Below are positions 44,200-50,776 of a DNA stretch of 64,000 bases, piece by piece. The stretch comes from Diplocloster modestus (lineage in GTDB: Bacteria > Bacillota > Clostridia > Lachnospirales > Lachnospiraceae): positions 1-64,000 of the forward strand of contig NZ_JAHQCX010000023.1 of NCBI RefSeq assembly GCF_019042245.1, read 5' to 3'. The notes under the pieces are model-generated. The model was not told the origin of the DNA. It ran no database searches and saw nothing but the letters and a program-made list of their open reading frames with translations. Position numbers and translations under genes: made by a program. How positions within the stretch are numbered: position 1 is the first letter of the stretch; every line of letters starts with the position of its first letter.

Positions 44200-44482
44200 G
44201 GAGTGTGCAGGAGCAAGGAGGACTTCCGGGAAGGGGGAACAAAAGGAACGGGTGCCGAATCGCTTCGTCCGTGTCTAAGAACGGGTAACTCCGAAGAGGC
44301 CGAAACCTCTTATTCGCAGGACCCGGGGCAAACTCGCCAAAAAGCGGCTCAAACAGTGCCCCGGGTCCTGCGAAGTTTCGTCCTCTTCTGCGTAACCCGT
44401 TCTAAGACACGGCCTCAAGCGATTCGGCACCCGTTCCTTTTGTTCCCCCTTCCCGGAAGTCCTCCTTGCTCCTGCACACTCC
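44200..44482 (-). repeat. 283-bp inverted repeat, family A (IR-6)
   Basis: The outer arm GGAGTGTGCAGGAGCAAGG... through AACAAAAGGAACGGGTGCCG pairs almost perfectly with the right end. The core (about 44255-44427), read on the minus strand, carries GTTACGCAG, CGGAGTTAC and GGCGAGTTTG. Homologous arms occur in IR-2 with compensated changes. Confidence 0.93.
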
Positions 44483-44594
44483 TACTTTGGAGAGACACTT
44501 AGATGCAAAATCATACCTGGGATACTTTAGACTCTGAATACTTTAGACTTCTAATACTATTGTCGGAACATGCATGCAGGCCTTTTGTAAAGCA

Positions 44595-44873
44595 GGGAAG
44601 AGAGGGAAGCGGCGGGGCCTTGGAACCGGGCGGCTCATCGCCTGGGGCCAAATCACTTGAGGCCGGGACTTAGAACAGCTTACGCAGAAGGCGGGAGAAC
44701 CTCGCAGGGCCTGGAACACTGTCCGAGCCGGTTTTTGGCGAGTTTGTTCCGGGTCCTGCCAATAAGAGGTTCTCCCGCCTTCGGAGTTAGCTGTTCTTAG
44801 TTCCGGCCGAAGTGATTTGACCCCAGGCGATGAGCCGCCCGGTTCCAAGGCCCCGCCGCTTCCCTCTCTTCCC
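44595..44873 (+). repeat. 279-bp inverted repeat, family A (IR-7)
   Basis: Arms GGGAAGAGAGGGAAGCGGCG... and complement, through GGGCGGCTCATCGCCTGG. The plus-strand core (about 44651-44818) has CTTACGCAG, CGGAGTTAG and GGCGAGTTTG. It is oriented opposite to IR-6, 112 bp away, in the divergent aroE-ktrB gap. The spacer holds a 16-bp repeat ATACTTTAGACT at about 44518-44549. Confidence 0.93.
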
Positions 44874-44944
44874 GTCCCTTTAGCAGAAAATCTCAACATA
44901 GCTGTCATCAGCAATACAATTTCCATAATTAATACAAATATAAC

Positions 44945-44973
44945 TTGCAACCGGAGGCGTGAAAGGTTATAAT
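44945..44973 (+). promoter_or_regulatory. promoter of ktrB-ktrA
   Basis: TTGCAA at 44945-44950, a 17-bp spacer and TATAAT at 44968-44973, about 75 bp before the likely ktrB start. Confidence 0.75.
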
Positions 44974-45048
44974 TAGGCTTTGTAAAGTACCGGACCAGAG
45001 CATGAGATGTGCAAAATAGAACCGTGTTTCGGTGAGCAGAGGAATACC

Positions 45049-46440
45049 ATGTTAATCAGTTTGAAGAAGTTTATGCAGAGACTCCAGATGAATACAACCA
45101 GAACGATCGCGTTCGGGTTTTTGTCAGCGATTGTGATAGGAGGGGTTATACTGATGCTGCCGGTTTCTTCGGCGGACGGGACCTGGACAAATCCTATAGA
45201 TGCTCTGTTTATGTCGACGACGAGCATTTGTGTGACGGGACTGGTTACTTTTGTGACGGCCAGCCACTGGAGCCTCTTTGGGAAGATCATTATATTGATT
45301 TTGATCCAGCTGGGCGGGCTGGGAGTCATCACAATGGTGATGAGTGTGTTTATTATCGTTGGAAAGAGGATCACCCTTCGGGACCGGATGCTGATTCAGG
45401 AGACCTATAATCTGGACACACTGTCAGGACTGGTGAAACTGGTGAAGAAGATCCTGGCGGGTACGCTGGTGGTGGAACTGGCCGGCGCTGTTTTGTACAG
45501 TTTTCAGTTTATTCCGGAATTTGGTTTTATAAGGGGTGTGGGGTATTCGGTATTCCATGCGGTATCCGCATTTTGTAATGCGGGAATTGATTTGATTGGG
45601 GAATCCAGTTTTATCCCTTATATGACGAATCCGTTGATAAATATTACGACTATGCTTTTGATTGTTCTCGGAGGCCTGGGATTCATTGTCTGGTGGGATG
45701 TGGTACGGGTATTTAAGGAATCCAGAAAGAAAGATGTGAAGAATTACAGGCCGTTTCAGAATCTGGCACTGCATTCCAAGCTGGTACTGGTGATTACAGG
45801 AATTCTGATTGCTTTCGGAACACTTGTGTATTTTGTGCTGGAATTTAATAATCCGGGGACCATCGGGAACCTGAATGTTTTTCAGAAATTTATGGCTTCG
45901 ATGTTCCAGTCTGTGACGACCAGGACTGCGGGGTTTGCCTCTTTTCCGCAGGAAAATATGAGGGAAGGCTCCACTTTGGTTACACTGCTTTTAATGATAG
46001 TAGGCGGCTCGCCGGCCGGTACGGCAGGTGGTATGAAAACGACCACAGTGGGTATGGTGGTATTAACCGTTTTGGCGGTAGTCCGCGGTAAGACGAATAC
46101 GGAAGTGTTCGAGCGTAAGATTGCTCAGGAAAGTCTTCGGACGGCACTGGCGGTGGTAGTGATCAGTATCGGGGTTGTTTTGACGGCTTCCCTGCTGATC
46201 TGTGCGGTGGAGGATATCTCTTTGGTGGATACCCTGTTTGAGGTCGTTTCCGCTATCGGAACAGTGGGCTTGTCCCGGGGGGTGACTGCGGATCTGAGTA
46301 TGTTCAGCAAGATCATATTGATTATTACGATGTATATAGGCAGAATCGGACCGATTACCATGGCAGTTGCTTTTTCTGTCCGCCATTCCAAAAAGGATAC
46401 TATGCGGGAGCTGCCGGAACGTCGGATTATTATTGGATAA
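45049..46440 (+). CDS. ktrB: potassium channel-transporter, membrane subunit (Trk/Ktr type)
   Basis: Potassium uptake subunit, about 463 aa, with four M1-P-M2 repeats. The selectivity segments are visible as STTSICVTGLV, HAVSAFCNAGI, TTRTAGFAS and SAIGTVGLSRG, each with the filter glycine. The length and lack of long N-terminal helices fit KtrB more than E. coli TrkH. The ATG at 45049 after CAGAGGAATACC is preferred to the upstream frame at 45007. It is paired with the regulatory subunit 18 bp downstream. Confidence 0.93.
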   Translation: MLISLKKFMQRLQMNTTRTIAFGFLSAIVIGGVILMLPVSSADGTWTNPIDALFMSTTSICVTGLVTFVTASHWSLFGKIIILILIQLGGLGVITMVMSVFIIVGKRITLRDRMLIQETYNLDTLSGLVKLVKKILAGTLVVELAGAVLYSFQFIPEFGFIRGVGYSVFHAVSAFCNAGIDLIGESSFIPYMTNPLINITTMLLIVLGGLGFIVWWDVVRVFKESRKKDVKNYRPFQNLALHSKLVLVITGILIAFGTLVYFVLEFNNPGTIGNLNVFQKFMASMFQSVTTRTAGFASFPQENMREGSTLVTLLLMIVGGSPAGTAGGMKTTTVGMVVLTVLAVVRGKTNTEVFERKIAQESLRTALAVVVISIGVVLTASLLICAVEDISLVDTLFEVVSAIGTVGLSRGVTADLSMFSKIILIITMYIGRIGPITMAVAFSVRHSKKDTMRELPERRIIIG

Positions 46441-46458
46441 ATAAAAGGAGAATTGGTC

Positions 46459-47109
46459 ATGGCCAAGAAAGAGTTTGCAGTATTCGGGTTGGGAGAATTT
46501 GGACGCAGCGTGGCTCTGACGCTGGCAAAGAACGGCTGTCAGGTACTTGCGGTGGACTGGAAAGTGGAAAAGGTACAAGACATCGCAGATTATGTGACAC
46601 ACGCCTTCCGGGCAGATGTGTCGGATGCCGAGGCTTTGCGTTCTTTGGGACTTCATAATCTGGATGGTGCGATTATCGCGATCGGTGAAAATCTGGAAGC
46701 CAGTATCATGGCGACGATAGTCACAAAGGAATGCGGGGTTCCGTATGTCCTTGCGAAAGCACATAACGATATTCATGGTATGGTATTGCAGAAAGTGGGC
46801 GCGGACAAGGTTATTTTCCCGGAACGTGCCATGGGTGTGCGGACAGCGCGTAATATTATATCCGGTAATTTTATAGACACGATGGAATTATCCAACTCGT
46901 TCAGTATGGTGGAGGTGGTCACTCCTCAGAACTGGATCGGAAAGTCTTTGCGCCAGCTGGACCTGCGCAGTTTTGGACTAAATGTTATCGCCAGAAAAGA
47001 CGGGGAACGGATTATCCCGACCCCCGACCCTGACCGCAGTGCCCTGGTTGATGACACCTATATTATTCTGGGTGAAAATGAGGCGCTGGAAAAGCTGTAC
47101 AGCGATTAA
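46459..47109 (+). CDS. ktrA: potassium transporter regulatory subunit (RCK)
   Basis: Cytosolic ring-forming gating subunit, 216 aa. The RCK_N Rossmann segment FGLGEFGRSVA near 8-18 binds nucleotide. KAHNDIHGMVLQKVGADKVIFPE split near 100-125 is characteristic of Ktr/Trk regulators. The RCK_C domain spans about 135-216. The ATG at 46459 follows AAAAGGAG; the TTG at 46453 is less likely. It forms an operon with ktrB and ends at a terminator. Confidence 0.94.
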   Translation: MAKKEFAVFGLGEFGRSVALTLAKNGCQVLAVDWKVEKVQDIADYVTHAFRADVSDAEALRSLGLHNLDGAIIAIGENLEASIMATIVTKECGVPYVLAKAHNDIHGMVLQKVGADKVIFPERAMGVRTARNIISGNFIDTMELSNSFSMVEVVTPQNWIGKSLRQLDLRSFGLNVIARKDGERIIPTPDPDRSALVDDTYIILGENEALEKLYSD

Positions 47110-47127
47110 GTACGAAAAATCAGAATG

Positions 47128-47164
47128 AAACGCCACGAAGTCAGGAAAGGTCCTCGTGGCGTTT
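47128..47164 (+). terminator. terminator after ktrA
   Basis: AAACGCCACGA pairs with TCGTGGCGTTT around a 15-nt loop. Confidence 0.8.
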
Positions 47165-47225
47165 ACTATGTGAGTGAAAGACAAGCGGAATGTCCTCCAG
47201 ATAATGGGAGAAAGATTTTCGCAAT

Positions 47226-47366
47226 TCAGATAAATACGTCAATCATACGGTTTAAAGTTTGATTCAATGTACAGACAGTCTGATACAGATTTGTATTATC
47301 TGTTTGCAAACGGAGGATTTCCTTCTCTTTTTCTTTCAATGCTTCTTGCAGATCTGTTGTTGACAT
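47226..47366 (-). CDS. 46-residue coiled-coil small protein
   Basis: The minus-strand ATG at 47366 is preceded by a strong GGGGAGGGGAAATC site. The predicted protein is mostly one charged helix (LQEALKEKEKEILRLQ, then TLNQTLNRMIDVFI) with heptad-like leucines. It lies between ktrA and the sulfurtransferase gene. I do not recognise a family; the helix looks somewhat like the coiled-coil start of IS66-type transposases but is complete with its own stop. The ribosome site supports translation. Confidence 0.55.
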   Translation of the reverse strand: MSTTDLQEALKEKEKEILRLQTDNTNLYQTVCTLNQTLNRMIDVFI

Positions 47367-47505
47367 GATTTCCCCTCCCCGATCATGGTATCAAATTTTA
47401 CGGTGCAGATTTGATTTTAGATAGAAGCGAAGAAAAAGTCAAGCACTTACCCCGTTTTGAAGCATTGAAAATGTCGCATTTTACGACAAAAGATGGAACA
47501 AATTT

Positions 47506-49995
47506 TTAGATAAATAAGTTGGTATCGGAGGTCTCCGCAGACCCCAGAAAAGTGGCCACTCCACCGACCTCCACACCGTCTAAAAGCTCTTCCCTGTGGA
47601 TCCCCATGAGGTCCATGGACATCTGGCAGGCTACGATCCTTACGCCGTTTTGCTGCGCAGATGCGATGAGTTCTTCGAGAGAAGCTACATTCTTATCTTT
47701 CATAAGTTTACGTATCAAACGGGCACCAATTCCCCCCATTTGCATATGAGACAACTTTAGTTTTTGACTTCCTCTGGGCATCATTCCTGAGAACATTTTC
47801 TCCATAAAATTTTTTTTGAGGGATACTTTATGGGGCCTCCGCAGAATATTCAATCCCCAGAAAGTAAAAAACATAGTTACCTTGCGGTCCATGGCTGCAG
47901 CGCCGTTGGCGATGATAAAGGAGGCGATGGCTTTATCCAGATCCTGGCTGAAAATGATCATGGTTTTATCATCACCTGCGGATGAGGTATCACACTGGGC
48001 AGCCTGCACAGAAGTTCCCCCCTTTTGGAGGACAACGGAATAGATCCCTTTTTCACAGGAAGTACGGATCAGGCGATTGCCGGTCCTCTGACACCAGACG
48101 TCGATATCAGAAGCGAAAGCAGGGTCAGTAGCCTGAACGCACAAATTTTCCCCCTCTTTTAATGACTTCATGTTTTCCGATACTTTCATGATCGGCCCGG
48201 GGCACTGCAGTCCGCAGGCGTCCACGGTCAAAAGTTTCATCGAAGGGACAGGTTTTCCGGCTGCATCGGCGTCCGGCGTCGTGACAGCAGATGAAACCGG
48301 GGTGGAAGGAATACTTTGAGGCTTTTGTAATCCCACTGGTGCTGGTACCTTATAACTGCCGGTTAGTGAATAAGTCCGGTATCCGCCGCTTAAATTAAAT
48401 GCGCGGAAGCCATTTAGCAGTAACATCCGGGTGGCCAGGTATCCGCGCAGTCCCACCCGGCAGGTGACATAAACGGGTTTTCCAGGATCCAGCCGGTTCA
48501 GGTTTTCCCTTAATGTATCAAGCGGTATATTCTGAAAGCCAGGGATTGTACCCATCAGGATTTCATCCGTGGTACTTACATCCAGCAGGGTTGCTGTTTG
48601 CGCATCCAGGGAGGAGACCTCTTCCGCATAGAAAACAGGCATATCCCCATTCAGAATATTGGAGGCAGTGTAACCCAGCATATTGACCGGGTCCTTGGCT
48701 GAAGAATAAGGCGGGGCGTAACACAATTCCAGCTGTTCCAGATCGTATACGGTACCGCCCAGCCGAATCACCGCGGCCAGAACATCGATGCGTTTTTCTA
48801 CGCCCTCCGCACCGACTGCCTGAGCGCCTAATATGTGCCCGTCATCTCCAAAAAGCATTTTCATAGAGATCGGAGAGGCTCCGGGGTAATAAGATGCGTG
48901 GGACTGAGGGTGTACATAAGTCTTTTTATAAGGAAGGTCCATTTGACGTAGCTGTTTTTCATTTAATCCGGTCGAGGCGGCTGTCAGATCAAATACTTTT
49001 AGGACGGAACTGCCCTGCACCGGGCTTCTCTTTAGCTTCCGGCCCTTCAGTGCATTTTCAGCGGCGGCGCGTCCCTGTTTGTTGGCAGGGCCGGCCAGGG
49101 GGACCAGTGTTTCTGTACGGCCGACCAGATGAGTTACACTGATCGCGTCACCCACCGCGTAGATATCCGGATCAGAGGTTTCATAATATTCATTGACCGC
49201 GATGCTGCCATTCAGCCCCAGATCAAGCCCGGCATCCTTCGCCAGGCGGGAATCCGGAGCTACTCCCATGCACAGAAGGATCAATCCGGCAGGTACTTCT
49301 TCGCCTGAGGTAAGGCCGGCGCGAAGTCCATGGGAGCCGTGGGATATTCCGGTTATACCGGTTCCCAGCATTAAGTTAACTCCGTGTTCTGACAGATGCC
49401 GGTGCAGGATATTTGCCATCTCGGGATCCAGAGATGCGATCACCTGGTCCGCGTACTCCACAAGAGTAACCGAAAGTCCGCGGTCCACAAGATTTTCAGC
49501 CATCTCCACACCGATAAAGCCGCCGCCCACCACCACGGCCGCTGCCGGTTTGTTTTCCAGAAGATAGTCGTCTATCCGGTAAGTATCTGTGACATTGCGC
49601 AGTGTGAATACACCGTCGGAATCCATACCGGGAAGCGGCGGTATTTTTGGACTGGCACCCGGGGACAGAATTAATTTATCATAAGTTTCCTCATAATCGG
49701 TTCCGCTCGTCAAGTCCCGCACCACTATTTTTTTCTCCTGCCGGTTTATACTCAGCACTTCATTCCGGATCCGTACATCCACCCGGAAGCGTTTACATAA
49801 CAACTCTGGTTTGGTGACGATCAAAGAGTCCCGATGCCGGATCGTTCCCCCCAGATAGTAAGGCAGTCCGCAGTTTGCATACGAGATATGCTCCCCTTTT
49901 TCAAACAATATAATTTCAGCTTTCTCATCCAGGCGCCGCAATCTGGTAGCGGCGCTGGCACCGCCGGCCACTCCGCCTACAATACATATTTTCAT
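47506..49995 (-). CDS. CoA-disulfide reductase-like flavoprotein with rhodanese, TusA and DsrE domains
   Basis: 829-aa four-module enzyme for persulfide or polysulfide chemistry. Residues 1-450 form the FAD/NAD reductase with GGVAGGASAATRLRR at the start and the active cysteine C42 in SYANCGLPYY. Rhodanese spans about 455-545, with Cys about 509 in VTCRVGLRG. TusA spans about 588-660, with CGLQCPGP near 595. The DsrE/F-like domain spans about 670-829. The ATG at 49995 follows AAAGGAGATGCGA; the longer frame has no site. Fusion implies sulfur relay from reductase to carriers within one chain. No sulfur operon surrounds it. Confidence 0.9.
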   Translation of the reverse strand: MKICIVGGVAGGASAATRLRRLDEKAEIILFEKGEHISYANCGLPYYLGGTIRHRDSLIVTKPELLCKRFRVDVRIRNEVLSINRQEKKIVVRDLTSGTDYEETYDKLILSPGASPKIPPLPGMDSDGVFTLRNVTDTYRIDDYLLENKPAAAVVVGGGFIGVEMAENLVDRGLSVTLVEYADQVIASLDPEMANILHRHLSEHGVNLMLGTGITGISHGSHGLRAGLTSGEEVPAGLILLCMGVAPDSRLAKDAGLDLGLNGSIAVNEYYETSDPDIYAVGDAISVTHLVGRTETLVPLAGPANKQGRAAAENALKGRKLKRSPVQGSSVLKVFDLTAASTGLNEKQLRQMDLPYKKTYVHPQSHASYYPGASPISMKMLFGDDGHILGAQAVGAEGVEKRIDVLAAVIRLGGTVYDLEQLELCYAPPYSSAKDPVNMLGYTASNILNGDMPVFYAEEVSSLDAQTATLLDVSTTDEILMGTIPGFQNIPLDTLRENLNRLDPGKPVYVTCRVGLRGYLATRMLLLNGFRAFNLSGGYRTYSLTGSYKVPAPVGLQKPQSIPSTPVSSAVTTPDADAAGKPVPSMKLLTVDACGLQCPGPIMKVSENMKSLKEGENLCVQATDPAFASDIDVWCQRTGNRLIRTSCEKGIYSVVLQKGGTSVQAAQCDTSSAGDDKTMIIFSQDLDKAIASFIIANGAAAMDRKVTMFFTFWGLNILRRPHKVSLKKNFMEKMFSGMMPRGSQKLKLSHMQMGGIGARLIRKLMKDKNVASLEELIASAQQNGVRIVACQMSMDLMGIHREELLDGVEVGGVATFLGSAETSDTNLFI

Positions 49996-50117
49996 GCATT
50001 CGCATCTCCTTTTCAAAGTGATATGGTTATTATAGCGATTGCCGTAGAGAACTTATGTGACTAAGTTACATAAGGCGGCTGCAGAGAAAAATGGACAGAG
50101 AAAATTTTATAAAGTGC

Positions 50118-50146
50118 TTGCCATGGATGGAAGTTTATGCTAAAAT
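50118..50146 (+). promoter_or_regulatory. promoter of tRNA-Leu
   Basis: TTGCCA at 50118-50123, a 17-bp spacer and TAAAAT at 50141-50146, 44 bp before the tRNA. Confidence 0.75.
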
Positions 50147-50189
50147 AAATTTCGGTTCACAAAGTAGTTAAGCACTGAGTGAAGGTTAA

Positions 50190-50272
50190 GCGGATGTGGC
50201 GGAATGGCAGACGCAGCAGACTCAAAATCTGCCGCTCGCAAGGGCGTGAGGGTTCAAGTCCCTCCATCCGCA
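50190..50272 (+). tRNA. tRNA-Leu (anticodon CAA)
   Basis: 83-nt class II tRNA. The acceptor GCGGATG (50190-50196) pairs with CATCCGC (50265-50271), discriminator A. Anticodon stem GCAGA/TCTGC with loop CTCAAAA gives anticodon CAA at 50223-50225 (reads UUG). The long variable arm CGCTCGCAAGGGCG and the T loop GGTTCAAGTCC are present. CCA is not encoded. Confidence 0.97.
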
Positions 50273-50284
50273 GTTGGCAAAAGA

Positions 50285-50315
50285 CTGATTGTTTTCTGGA
50301 CAATCAGTTTTTTTA
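50285..50315 (+). terminator. terminator after tRNA-Leu
   Basis: ACTGATTG and CAATCAGT stem with a 9-nt loop, then seven T. Confidence 0.92.
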
Positions 50316-50404
50316 TTCCGTAGGAAAATACCTTCTATAGAATAAAAAATCCTTCGGGGGATTGCAGAGCGGAGGAAAGGAAGATGCCGTTTACGCGGCC
50401 CGAC

Positions 50405-50484
50405 GCAGGCGGAGGCGGAGGGCTTCGCCTGCGAAACTATGATTGAATCGGGCGGAAGAGTTTCGCAGGCGAAACTCTTTTTTT
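50405..50484 (+). promoter_or_regulatory. attenuator-like mutually exclusive hairpins
   Basis: Three competing pairings: GCAGGCG (50405) with CGCCTGC (50426-50432); CGCCTGCGAAACT (50426-50438) with AGTTTCGCAGGCG (50459-50471); and the terminator stem AGAGTTTCG/CGAAACTCT (50457-50478) with a T-run to 50484. This is the layout of a transcription attenuator or the end of a small RNA. No regulated gene follows directly; polA starts 290 bp later. Confidence 0.5.
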
Positions 50485-50572
50485 CGTGGATTCGGCAGAT
50501 GCCGGACAGCGGGAAATTCTTTGTGAAACTTTATTCGGAAACTTTTGCGGGAAATTCTTTTTCTAAAAGAGG

Positions 50573-50601
50573 TTTAAAAATAGCGGTATTTAGTGTATAG
50601 T
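50573..50601 (+). promoter_or_regulatory. candidate promoter of polA
   Basis: TTTAAA at 50573-50578, a 17-bp spacer and TATAGT at 50596-50601, just before the tandem leader repeats. Confidence 0.45.
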
Positions 50602-50610
50602 ATTATAGGG

Positions 50611-50776
50611 TAAGCCTCAGGGAATGCGTCACTGGAGGAACGGTTGAACCAAAAAGATGTTCACCCATACCTGAATTTATGACGCAGTAAATGCGTCACT
50701 GGAGGAACGGTTGAACAAAAAGATGTTCACCCATACCTGAATTTATGATGCAGTAAATGCGTCACTGGAGGAAACT
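50611..50776 (+). repeat. tandem 66-67-bp leader repeats upstream of polA
   Basis: About two and a half units. Each full unit holds GTTCACCCATACCTGAATTT, a hairpin (GACGCA/TGCGTC at 50681-50697; GATGCA/TGCGTC at 50747-50763) and CACTGGAGGAA. The last SD serves polA. The same unit occurs once at 21001-21060. Confidence 0.8.

Noticed and set aside
44543..44950. Open frames over the aroE-ktrB gap
   Set aside because: They follow the long inverted repeats and the sequence has no protein-like composition; stem complementarity explains the openness.
50611..50776. Tandem repeats as a CRISPR array
   Set aside because: Only two and a half units, no distinct spacers and no cas genes; the unit carries a ribosome site instead.
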